Part shown: positions 22,058 through 32,816 of the stretch, piece by piece
How the letters are laid out: every line of letters starts with the position of its first letter
Numbering within the stretch: the first letter of the stretch is position 1
Assembly: GCA_015680905.1 (NCBI GenBank)
Contig: CM027384.1
Location: 73,565,501-73,629,500 of the forward strand
Direction of reading: 5' to 3'
Source of the DNA: Coptis chinensis
Taxonomy: Eukaryota > Streptophyta > Magnoliopsida > Ranunculales > Ranunculaceae
Length of the DNA: 64,000 nucleotides
Translations under genes and position numbers: made by a program
Notes under the pieces: model-generated
Seen by the model: only the letters and a program-made list of their open reading frames with translations
Told to the model about the DNA's origin: nothing
The model's database searches: none

Positions 22058-23655
22058 TAAGGAGTCGGAAGAGTGGGGAGATTTTGGGTTTATAAGGGAC
22101 GGCGAGAAGAAATGAATATTTGAGTTTCCATCCCTTCGTATTCTCTCCCTCGACTTTTCATTTTCTTTAACGTCTAATTAAATTATCCAATTATTGCTAA
22201 TTAAATGTCATTTATAGTTAGTGGGGGTGTACAATTCAATATGGCGTGGAATTGGTTTTTTAATTCACTGAAAGGACCGATTATTCATTCAAATATGTGA
22301 AACAACATTTTAATTTAATAAAGAGCAAGTAGTCCTCATTAATAAATATCTAAGTATTTGATTTAATTATTCGTCTAGGGATATTATGGGTAACAAAAAT
22401 ATCCGGATGAATTTAAGAGTCTATGTTAGTTATAGGAGATACTACTAGTAGAGATAAAAAATCACTCACGGCAAGAAGTTGTTGCGAAAAACGTACATCC
22501 ATAGTCCGACCGCGTAAAAACGGTGGTGGGGCAGGGCGGGTCTATTTTCGGGTCGGTGCGGGTTTGGATGGCGGGTGAAGACCGGGTACCCTATTGGATG
22601 ATGGGTCAACGGTTTTTTTTTACACTCTTACCTATGACTGCACAAATTGAACATCAAATAACTATTGGTTTCTAAAAAAACTACATGTTTTTTCTGATAG
22701 GTAACACAAGCAAGCATGGTTTGGTACTAATGTACCGTAGATAATGACAACAGAAGTAAGTGAAACAGTAAACATCGGCACAACAATAAATTTATGAAAG
22801 CTTTACCAATGGGATATTTAGAGCATTGAAATCCACATCCCTAAAGTACATTAGACCAACCATATTAATCTGCAAAAGAGCACGACAATTAATCAATCTA
22901 CAATAACAACCAAGATTATGGTAACTGGAGATACAAGCACAGAACTGGGTAAAATGGAGATACAAGTACAGAGATGGCATACGTTCTCTTGACCAAATAT
23001 TTGAAGATACTTCGAAAGATTAATCTGTTTCAAAAAATCTAGAACAAGATTTAAGCTGCATCAAGATTGTGCAAGAGTTGTTTTGCTTTTAAACTGATTG
23101 AGCCTTTTTTCTAGAGTACAAAACATAAAAGAAAAGCTATATAGTAAAAAATTAGTAATTCCAACTTGATAAATTTATAGGTTGTGTTTGGCAGAGGAGT
23201 ACAATATCCTATTCGCCCAATACAAGTTATATTCAACATTAATACGGTAATGTGTATCAGATGACATCCCAAACTGTTTGGCTAGTGGTGTTTGTGTCAT
23301 CTTTGCTATTAAAGGTGTACACTTTTTGGCCGTCATGTAATCATGTTTTGCATGTGCCGCATGGGAAATATAAGCACCAAAACCCCTAAGAACTCAACTC
23401 TAACAATTACTAAATCGTGTTCCTAACTTTGGACCTTAGTGAGAGAGTGATGTTGGGCAATGATGGTCTGAGTGAAGAGGTAGCCATTTGGCGGATTAGT
23501 TCTATACCAAGGAGATTATGGATAGATTATGGGGTTTTTTGCAAACAGATGGACTTGTATGAATGGGTAAGAAATGAGGTTGAGTTAAGACTACTTGAAT
23601 ATGGTTGGAATGCTGGTGAGTTTGGGCTGTATAAAATGTTATTGGCAGCTTAGTG
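22058..23655. other. Intergenic before the large LINE
   Basis: A GGGTCGG/GGCGGG-rich patch lies at 22500-22610. A 78-codon frame (23417-23653) directly upstream of the LINE has no recognised motif. No terminal repeats or splice-consistent exons were found. Confidence 0.4.
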
Positions 23656-23786
23656 GTTCTTCACAGTTCTTCAAACCGAGTTTTTTCAATTCTTTCTTTA
23701 CATGAGCCCTAACACAAACAAGGTTCTCCGTTCCTCCAAAACCCAAATTACATTGAACCGCTTGCTATGGATTTTGCTTTGCCAAG

Positions 23787-25201
23787 ATGAAGATGCCTTA
23801 TACAGATCCTCCAATGATAACCAGTTCTGAGAAAATGAAGAGTAAATACGTGGGCTATAATAAGATGACTCTGTTTGGTCGTGTTCTGGATGGAAGGCTG
23901 AATATGAGCACTATCAAATTAGCTCTTGAAAAAGCATGGTACCCTTTTAAGATTGAAGACATGGTTTTGTACAAAGGTGAAATATTTCAAATCAAGATGG
24001 AGTCTCAGGAACAGGTAGCTGCACTTCTGCTGGGGCAGCCTTGGATTGTAGCTCAACACATTTTTCAGATTATACCATGGATGGAATATTATGAAACCAA
24101 GGAGTTAAATTTCTCAAAGTTTTATGTGTGGATGCATTTACATAACTATCCTGAGGTTTATTTGGACAAGGAGATTATTGAGGGGAACTTGGTTGAATCT
24201 GGTTATTTTGATATGTCTGATCTCAAATTTCTGGAGTTTTATCCTAAGACAGAAACACAACCTAGTTGTGTTCGAGTTAAAGTGTTGCTTGATGTTCATG
24301 AACCAATTCCACCTGGCTTTCTCATACCGGAATCCATTGATGGAGTAGACTGGATATCTTTTGTTTTTGAGTATCTGCCAATTTTCTGTTTTAAGTGTGG
24401 CTTCATTGGACATCATTTTGCAGCTTGTAATGTAACTGAAGCAAGTCATGGGAATGAAGTTAGAGTTTCACCAGGAGGACAAAGGTTTCAGTTCTATTCT
24501 TCCAAAACTCACATTGTTCCAAAACCCATTGGAGACCAAATTGTATTTGGATTCTCTTTGTTGTTTGGCACTGATCTCAACCAACCACTTCTTCCGATGA
24601 TTACAAATATGGCTGATTCTTCGGTAAATTCAAAGCGCATGAACACATCTGCTGAACCTTTAAAAGGACCCATGATCATTGACATTTCATCACCTCAACT
24701 GCATGCGACTGCTGGACCTAGCAATGACCTTGGATGGCAAAATCCACACGATCACCTACCTCTAACAGTGGAAGCGCACAACACTGGACAGCTGGGGTTC
24801 TCAACTCAAATGGATTTTCAAAATTTTCATCCCTTACATGAACTAGAATGCCCGCCTGGATTTGCACAGATCTCAACTGATCCTAAGAAGCTCCATTTCA
24901 TTGATTTGTCTCAACTACATGATCAGGCTGTTCAGTAGGAGGAATACTCTTATAAAAGGCAAGAAATATCGCAGGGGTAGCAGCCAAAGATGCGATGAAA
25001 CAAGACAGGGAGAATGTCAATGAAATGGTCGAAAGTTTCTTTCAGGAAAATCGAGAAGCTAGAAGAAAAACTCCTGTTCATAATGAAGTTGAGGTGGCTG
25101 CTGTGCTTCCTAATATACTGCAGAAGAATTCAGCTGGGAAAGGAAAAAAACATCAGTCGGTTAAGGGTTCTAGCCGTAAGCAGACCCCAAGGATTCCATG
25201 A
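23787..25201 (+). pseudogene. LINE ORF1: DUF4283-like and CCHC zinc-knuckle protein, one frameshift
   Basis: The open frame 23787-24938 (383 codons) holds a DUF4283-like N-terminal region (FGRVLDGRLNMSTIKLALEK, then GQPWIVAQHIFQIIPW), the linker FYVWMHLHNYPEVYL, and a zinc knuckle CFKCGFIGHHFAAC (C-x2-C-x4-H-x4-C) around residues 200-220. A Ser/Pro-rich C-terminus follows. The frame at 24995-25201 (KQDRENVNEMVESFFQENRE and a basic end) is the natural ORF1 tail, so a frameshift near 24930-24990 created the early stop. ORF1 proteins bind the element RNA. The ORF1 stop overlaps the ORF2 start by four bases (ATGA), suggesting translational coupling. Confidence 0.88.
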
Positions 25202-28200
25202 GTCTACTAGCATGGAATAGTCGAGGGAGTGGCCAGCCTTCGATGATGGAGGAGCTGAAACAAAAAATCAAGGATGTCAGGCCTATATTTATGTTTGTTA
25301 TGGAAACTAAGTGTTCTGTAAATAAAGGAGTCAGTTTAATTAAAATATTAGGGGATTTCAAGTCTTTTGTAGTCCCAAGCCAAGGTTTGTCTGGTGGTTG
25401 TGGATCTTTTGGGAAAGAAGTGTGGTTGTTGAAGTAATGATGTCCGACCACAATTGGTTCATTCACTATAAAATCTCAGTAAAAGTGAATGGAGTACAAG
25501 AATGTTTCATTTTGTCATGTGTCTATGGAAACTCTAAGTCTTGCATTCGGAGATTACACTGGCCTGTTCTTACTATGTTTAAACCCACAAATGATGAATC
25601 ATGGTTGCTCATGGGAGATTTTAATGAAATAACATGTCCCGAAGAAAAATGTGGAGGAAAACTTTTCAATTATTCCAAAGTTAGGATTTTCTTGGATATG
25701 ATTGATGATTGTGAGTTGTTTGATTTGGGTTTTGTGGGTAGTATTTACACCTGGACAAATCGACAGAATGGGCGTCACAGAATATGGGAACGAATTGATA
25801 GAATGATGGCAAATGAAGGTTGGCGTTCAAGATTCTCTAATTGTAGAGTTCATCATGAGTTGGCCACTAGTTCTGATCATAAGTTTTGATTTTAAAGTTG
25901 ATACAAGACAGGGTAACTATTAGACGGCCTTTCAGGTTTGAAATAATGTGGGCGCAACATGGTGGCTGTCAGGAACAGATAAAAGATGCTTTTCAAAATG
26001 AGTTGTTGGGTTCTCCTTCTTTTTGTCTTATGTAAGAAGCTTCAAACCCTGTCAAAAAATTTAAAATGGTGGAATAAGCATGTGTTTGGCGAGGTTGAAC
26101 ATAAGTTGGAATGTGTTTTTACGAGGCCGAGAGAGATTCAAAGTTTAATAGAGAATGACAATGAGACAGAGGAGTTATTCAGGGTGGAGAATGAATTGAT
26201 ACTGGAACATAATGATATCCTGGTACAACAAGCAAATCATTGGGGGCAGAAAGCTTGTCTAGATTGGTTCCAGTTTGGAGAGCATAATACAAGGTTCTAC
26301 CATAACATGGTAAACTGTTGAAGACAAAGAAATTATATACACTCAATCAGAGATAGAAATGGTGGAATTTTAACTGAAAGGAGACAGATAGGTGATAGGC
26401 TCAGTGAATTTTTTGAGGAGACAATGACTACTTCGGAACCTGATCTTATGTCACAGATTTTCAATGTTCAAGCTCCATGTCTTAATGAAGGTGAAAAATT
26501 CAATTTGGTTAGAGGAGTTGATAATGACGAGATTGTCACTGCTCTGAAGCATATGAAGCCCTTTAAATCTCCAGGACCGGATGGATATCAATCAATTTTT
26601 TTCCAGCATTTCTGGAATTTGGTGGGGGATCAAGTAAGTGCAACAGTCAAGTCTTTTTTCCTCTCTGGCTCTTTCTCCCTGCAGCTAAATCATTCCTTCA
26701 TTGCCTTAATTCCAAAAATCATGAATCCTTCACTCTCGAAACATTTTTGACCAATCAGTTTGACAAATGTGGTTTACAAAATTATCTCCAAGATTATTGT
26801 CAATCGATTGAGGCCTATCCTTCAGAGAATTATTGGTCCGTTTCAGACTGCCTTCTTACCCAAGAGAAGTATTCATGACAATGTTTTGCTTGCAAATGAA
26901 TTTTATCATAAGATAAGAGGACATGGGAATAGAAAAGCTAAATATTTTGCTTTAAAGATTGATATGCAGAAAGCTTATGATAAAATCGAATGGAGTTTTC
27001 TAAGAGTGATGCTGACCAAGTTTGAGTTTCCGGTGGATTGGATTAACAAGTTAATGTTTTGTGTTCAGAATGTTTCTTACTCTGTGCTACTAAATGGTGC
27101 TGCACATGGTTTTTTTAAGCCATCTCGAGGACTAAGACAGGGTGATCCACTTTTGCCCTACATTTTTATATTATGTTCAGAGCTTCTGTCTTTGAATTTC
27201 TTGAAACTGAATAGAGAAGGGCTTATACATGGTTGCAAATTGGGGCGATTTTGTCAACCGGTGTCTCATTTAATGTATGCTGATGATATTTTAGTGTTGG
27301 GTAAGTGTGGTTTTGATGAGCAACATCAATTGAACAATCTGCTAAAGGAGTATTGCAGAGTGTCAGGCCAGACTATCAACAGAACCAAGTCGCAAATTAT
27401 CCATCACCCCAAATTGCATAGAAGGTTTGCTTACTTTTTGCGAAGATGTTTCATGATGCCTTCTACTTCTGTCCTGCCAATGTACTTGGGAGTACCAAAT
27501 TTAACAGGGAAGGGTAGAGTTCAAAAGTTTAGTCCTCTCTTGGAAAGATTTCAAAGGAAGAAAGCTAAGTGTTTATCTAAGGCAGGCCGACTCACTCTGG
27601 TTAATTCAGTTTTATCTTCGCTGCCTACTCATGCTATGTCCTGTACAATTTTACCCCGCGAATCTTTGGATCGAATGGAGATTATCAGAAGATCTTTTTT
27701 ATGGGGCCATACACCATCAACAAGGAAACTTCATTATTTTCCTTGGAAGTTAGCATGTATGTCAAAATAATAATGGAGGGTCAAATCAAGGAGCTGCAGA
27801 TTACAAAATTATGTTTTACCGGCAAAGAAAGGTTGGGATTTCTTGAATCCAACATCATTATGGGCTCATCAAATGAAACAGGGTACTTTCACAACTCCAG
27901 TTTCTTGAAGGCGGAAGTCAAATCTATTTCATCGGTTTATGTGGAAAAGGATTTGTGAAACACGGGCATTATTAATCTTTGGATCGGTCCGAAGCTTGGG
28001 ACGGTACTTCTATTAATGCATGGGAGGAAAAATGGATTCCCCATTCCGAGGATTTGACGAACTTCTTGGGGTATCCCTTTCACCTTGTTTATGACTTCAT
28101 TGACATGGATACCAATACCTGGGATTGAGATAGGTTAAATGAATTTTGGCCTGTAGAATATGTTGAGAGAATTGTTTCGATGCCTATTACACCAAATGAG

Positions 28201-29343
28201 GAGGATACTTTGATTTGGAAATGGGAGAAAAATGGAGAATACTCGGTGAAGTCTGCATACAATGGTTGCATTCAGTTGATTACAACAACAAATACATTGG
28301 TTCAGGATAACAATGTTTATAAACATGTTTGGAAGATGAAAGTCTCATTCAAGCAAAGATTTTTTGTATGGCAATGCTTGCAAGGTGTCGTCCCAACAGC
28401 GGATATATTGGCATCTCATCATTTTCACGTTTATCCAGAATGCACCCTGTGTGAGAGATTTCCTGAAACACAAACTCATATTTTCTTTGAGTGTTCCTTT
28501 GCTAGAGCTATTTGGTGTGAAACAAATTTGAGCGGCCTTGTTGATAGGAGGAATATGAATACTGGCAGTTTTAAGGAGCAGTTATTGTGCTTACTAAAAG
28601 ATATAAGGACAATGCAAAATGGCGAAGTGCAATGCTGCTACTTTGTTGGGGTCTTGTGGATTATTTGGATTGCGAGAAATGACACAAGGTTTCAAGGTAA
28701 GCATCCCCATCCAGTTTGATACATCAGTAGAGCTTTGAAACACATACAGCTGGTTATGGAAGTCATGTCCCGCCAAATGCATAAGGAAAAAATGCTGGTT
28801 TATATTAAATGGTTCCCACCCAAGGACGGACTTGTTAAACTGAATACAGATGGGGCTTCTATTGGGAACCCAGGATATGCAGGTGGCGGATGTATTCTCA
28901 GGGATTCAGCAGGTAATTTTATAATGGGAGCATCGATTCCAATTTTCTTCGCAACCAACAATGAAGCGGAATTTGTAGCTCTATTATACGGACTTCAAAT
29001 TGTGGCAGAAGCTGGATATATGAAGGTTGAGGTAGAAACAAATTCTCAATTGTTGTTTAAGGTTTTAACGGATGAAAACTTAAATTGTCATTGGTTATTA
29101 GCTAGAACTGTTACTCAGATTAAGATAGTGCTGAGTAAATTTCAAGAAGTGCACTTCAGTTGGGTTTATCGTGAAGCAAATGGTGCTGCAGACGCGCTAG
29201 CCTCACATGCGGCGGCTCAAGTAAAGAACTTCCGTTTGTTGGGGCAATCAAATGTACACTTCTCAACTGGGCCTGTTGGAGACTTGGCTTTCCTTCCGCC
29301 CGTGCTAAATGCGTATGGTGGCATCAGGTGCCAATGGTTGTAA
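25198..29343 (+). pseudogene. LINE ORF2: endonuclease, reverse transcriptase, zf-RVT, RNase H; several lesions
   Basis: It starts MSLLAWNSRGSGQPSMMEEL, the plant L1 endonuclease start, followed by METK, LLMGDFNEI, TWTNRQNG and SSDH (25198-25880). RT (about 26424-27770) has FKSPGPDGYQ, KIDMQKAYDKIEW, GLRQGDPLLPYIF and the catalytic YADD (about 27282). zf-RVT follows (28180-28719, FKQRFFVWQCLQGVVP and C-x2-C..H-x3-C). RNase H (28735-29343) keeps KLNTDGAS, NNEAEF and ADALAS, but the third acidic position reads ETNS instead of ESDS. Lesions: frameshifts near 25400 and 25886, a stop at 26319, a stop at 26748 (FRPISL has become F-stop-PISL, CGA to TGA), further shifts over 27770-28180, and a stop between zf-RVT and RNase H. 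Confidence 0.92.
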
Positions 29344-29427
29344 ATATGCAAGTTCTTTATAATGTCCTGGGCATATGTAAATTTCGTTTGGTTTAATAAA
29401 AGGTTTACATTTACATCAAAAAAAAAA

Positions 29428-29699
29428 TGTTGGTGGACTTTGTGGGGTAGTTTTGTTGTCTTTTTCTGCTTTTCTTTCCATGCCAGGTGAGGTCCTCACT
29501 CACTGTTCTAATTTATACCTTTTACTGTACTTCCGTGATATGCACTACCCTTTGAATAAAGATCACTCATCAAAAAGGAAAAAAAAAAACTTTGGATCCT
29601 TAGATCTGATGCCAACCCAAGCATATCACGCAAAAATAACTAAAATGAAGTTGAAGGTAAAAACAAGATGCCACCAGAACCAAATGAATTCACATATAC
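29428..29699. other. Flank of the LINE, nothing recognised
   Basis: Short stretch with an A-rich run near 29575-29590 and no coding motif. Confidence 0.4.
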
Positions 29700-30558
29700 C
29701 TGAGGCTTAGATAACTCAATGGGACTTGGATCAATTACATAAACTTGTCCATTAACAGTTGCTGCAAAAGTACATCCCCCGAGACTATTATAGTTGTTTA
29801 TGAACATCGTCTGAGATAGATTTACCAAGAGATTCAGGGGATCTACAAAAGAGAGTTCAAACTATGTAACCAACTCTATCATATCATGACTAGGAAGTAG
29901 GATTCCTAACTCTACTTTCTTAGTGTACGATTGTAGCATGTCTAGTGATCTTAGGTATGTTAGGCTTATAGTCTGTCGATTTTGCTTCTTTGTGTGCCTC
30001 CTTTTAAGGATCTAACTATTAGGGAGGTTTGTAAGGTTTACCCCTTTGCAATAAAAACCGGTGGGGGTCTACCTTAACCCCATAACTTTTTAAAAGAAAA
30101 ACAAAACTCTCGCCAAATGCAATTACCGCAATCAGCGCAACAGAAAACAAGAAAAGTGTAGGACAAAAAGAAAAGAAAAACGCAAGATCACAATTAATGT
30201 TGCAACTAATAATGCATACCTAAAATAGAAGGTTTCTCAGCATCCCATTTAAAGTCACGATTGCCCTGGACATCATTGTGCTTAAGCCTGGAAGAGATGA
30301 GAAACTCCAAGTGAAAATACTGTTGAATCTCAAACTAATAAAAGTATTTGATCAAAACTAACAGACATAACAAAAACAATATAGAAATAAAGAAACAACT
30401 AGCACAAAGAGATAGTAAACTGGCACTGTATACGAGATGACTTTATGTGGTACAAGACATATATCTCAAGCCATGCCAATACCTAGAAACTTCCTCTGCC
30501 CTCAGGATGACAACCGCTAAAGGCGCTGATGGCCAACCATGCATGCTATAAGAGGCAT
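29700..30558 (-). CDS. Partial unrecognised host gene: three exons reading open across two junctions
   Basis: Minus-strand exons at about 30558-30483, 30287-30220 and 29842-29700 are bounded by GT-AG signals (donors after TTTCTAG, ATTTTAG and CCTCAG; acceptors CTTCCAG and TTTTGTAG). Spliced, the phases fit: the first junction makes an Arg codon, the second an Asp codon, with no stop. Pieces of the product are WPSAPLAVVILRAEEVSR, LKHNDVQGNRDFKWDAEKPS and GGCTFAATVNGQVYVIDPSP, the last resembling a beta-propeller-like strand pair. I do not recognise the family. No start or stop exon is identified, so this is an internal segment of an intact gene or a relic. The solo LTR at 31083 lies just upstream of it. 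Confidence 0.5.
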
Positions 30559-31077
30559 TAATTTTTCTTTTTCCATTTCTTGTTGCTTTTTTTTATTAAG
30601 AGGTGATGAAGAAAATCAATTCCAATTACTATGGTCTTACTAGCCCTATAAGATCGAGAAAGCAAATTGAAAAATCATCAAAATCATCAAAATTTTCTTA
30701 CGAAGAGGCAATGAAGTTATGAAGTTCAATGCTGGGTGGATGTGGAAGTATGGCTAGTACGAACAACACCTTTTAGCCAAAAGGTGACGACTTCCAAGTA
30801 TGACATAACTCTTTCAATTGGTGTCCTTATGACATCACTTTTGGAAAGACATTATCACACTGTGTGGCCTAAGTTTTCCAGGGAAGTTGTGTATTACCCA
30901 ACATCTGCAGAAATTACTTAATTTTGGAAAGATGTTTATGTGAGAAAGTTGTTATCTATAGTAGTCGGATCGGAATGCTAGAAAATAGACTATTTTAAGG
31001 TGAGAGGTAACAATATGGAATAAGAAACCCTTTTGAGTAGAGGCTTGATAATGTCATGCAGGTTGTCATTGACAATG
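30559..31077. other. Between the unrecognised exons and the solo LTR
   Basis: A 61-codon plus frame at 30736-30921 lacks motifs. It may be intron of the minus-strand gene, but no further exon can be supported. Confidence 0.35.
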
Positions 31078-32149
31078 CATCATGTAACGCCCGTATTTTT
31101 AAATACGTATTTTTTTATTTAATTAATTATTTAATTATGTATTTTCAAAATTAAATTGGATTGGACTCGGGATCGTGAAAATTAAATCAACAAAACTTGG
31201 ACCCAAGATATAAACACTTTTTTCTAGAAAATAGGGTTGAAGATAATAAAAAAATTAAAAATGGAAGCGGAAAAAAGTTTGTTTCTTTGGGCGCGTTGGA
31301 AATCACGAATCAAGGACTCGTCCAGTAAATTTGTTTGGCTATTTTTCAGTTATAGTTTTAAAGCATATCATACTGTTTAATGTTTCTGTTTTCTTTTACT
31401 GTTCATTATATTGTTTTTCGGCGTAGTGTCGTATTAGTAGATTTAACTCTGTTGAGACTCGGAAACTCGACATTTCACTGTCGAAGCGGATGGGCGTTCA
31501 GGTTATAGAAATCGTTTTTCTTTGTTTTCTCTGTTTTGAACTGTTAAACTGATAACTGTTGGACTGTTGCGTTTTGAACTGTCGAACTATAATACTATGG
31601 GCGGGGTGGCTATATTTATTAGAACTGTCAACGCGAGGAGCGTTTAATGGAGGCGCGAACCTTCTCCTTTGATACTGTGATACTGAGGGTTTTGAATTTT
31701 ATTTGAAATTTTCGGTGTTTGAACTGTGTTTTTGGTTGTGGGTTGGATGATTGGTTGTTGGGGTATTGGTGGACTGATGAGGGCTGTCGATTAGAGCTTG
31801 GTGGAAGCTCTGTTAATGGCGGCAGTAAACTCTCAGATCTAGTTTTGGGTTGAGATGTGAAGTTAAGAATTAGAGTTTTCGGTTTGGTTAAAGTTATAGG
31901 GGTTTGTGCAAGGGTTAAAACCGCTAGGTTGGATTGGGTGGCCGACTGGAATCTTGTTGTGGCCGGTCGATTTTGGCGCTGGTGAGGGGGAGAGGTAATC
32001 GATTTTTGGTTTTAGTAAAGGTGTTGGGTTCGTCCTAATGAGCCCAACTGATGTGATGAAGTGGGAGGAGGAGGAGAACCCGGTGGTGGCTGGTGGTGGA
32101 GGCTGTTAGGGCTAGAGCAGTTGGAGAAGATGATGCACTGTTCACCGAT

Positions 32150-32410
32150 TTTGGGCTTGGGCCAAATCGGTTGGGCCTAGTTTGTTTAGTTGGTTTGGGC
32201 CCGGATTCTATTATTTTGTTTGGGCCGGTTTGTTTAGTTGTTGGGCCAGTTTAATTCAAAGTTTTTGGGCCTGGTTTTGTTTTAATTTGTGGACCAGTTC
32301 AGTTAAATTGATGGGCTGTATCATTTGTGTTTTTGGACCAGTTTTATTAGTTTCCTTTGGGCCCGATCACTTAACTGTTTTGGGCCAGTTTTCTAATATT
32401 GCATGGACCA
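32150..32410 (+). promoter_or_regulatory. Cluster of TGGGCC/T (site II-like) motifs
   Basis: About ten TGGGCC or TGGGCT words occur in about 250 bases (for example near 32155, 32163, 32174, 32197, 32221, 32243, 32267 and 32357). TGGGCY is the site II element bound by TCP factors in growth-linked plant promoters. Function here is inference. Confidence 0.5.
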
Positions 32411-32598
32411 GTCCATTGGACTTAAAATAGATCTAATTGGGTCAGGTAGAATAAATAAGTGGACTTTTTAGACTTTTCGTTAAGGTTTGGGGCTTATTTA
32501 GGTTCAATTATTACCGAGTAATTCAAGCCCATGAGGCATTTTTTTTCACTTTCTCCTTAACCAATGATAGACTATTTAACCATAACACTAAAACCAGT

Positions 32599-32816
32599 TT
32601 GACCTTGGATTAGAACAGTTTGACTTTGACCATCGACCGATTGACTTTGACGGTTGACTTTGACCTTTGACCATGGACGGTTGACTTTCACCTTTGACTT
32701 TGGCGATGATTTTTATTTTGACCATGACATGTTTGAGTTTGACCTTGACCATGAGGTGTTGACCTTTTAAAATTGACCGTTGACTTTGACCTTTGGTATG
32801 GAATGTTGACTTTTCC
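32599..32816 (+). promoter_or_regulatory. Array of 18 TTGAC (W-box core) motifs in one orientation
   Basis: Eighteen TTGAC words, mostly TTGACC or TTGACT, occur in about 220 bases on the plus strand, spaced by 6-30 bases as in TTGACTTTGACC and GTTGACTTTGACCTTTGACC. TTGAC[C/T] is the WRKY-factor W-box. The array looks like an expanded minisatellite (GTTGACTTTGACC). Confidence 0.75.

Larger units (their letters stand above)
23656..29427 (+). mobile_element. Near full-length plant L1-type LINE, inactivated
   Basis: It has the full order of a plant L1 element: ORF1 (23787-25201) with a CCHC knuckle, ORF2 (25198-29343) with endonuclease, RT, zf-RVT and RNase H, a short 3' UTR and an A-run at 29418-29427. 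The 5' boundary is inferred: a 22-24 base region at 23633-23655 (AAAATGTTaTTGG..CTTaGTGG) resembles the 3' flank AAAATGTTGGTGG..CTTtGTGG after the tail, a possible diverged target-site duplication that would leave a 131 bp 5' UTR. Multiple stops and frameshifts show it is old. Confidence 0.88.

Noticed and set aside
24138..24449. 103-codon minus frame
   Set aside because: Antisense shadow of LINE ORF1.
32182..32430. 82-codon Trp/Phe-rich frame
   Set aside because: Product of repeated TGGGCC words in the solo LTR.
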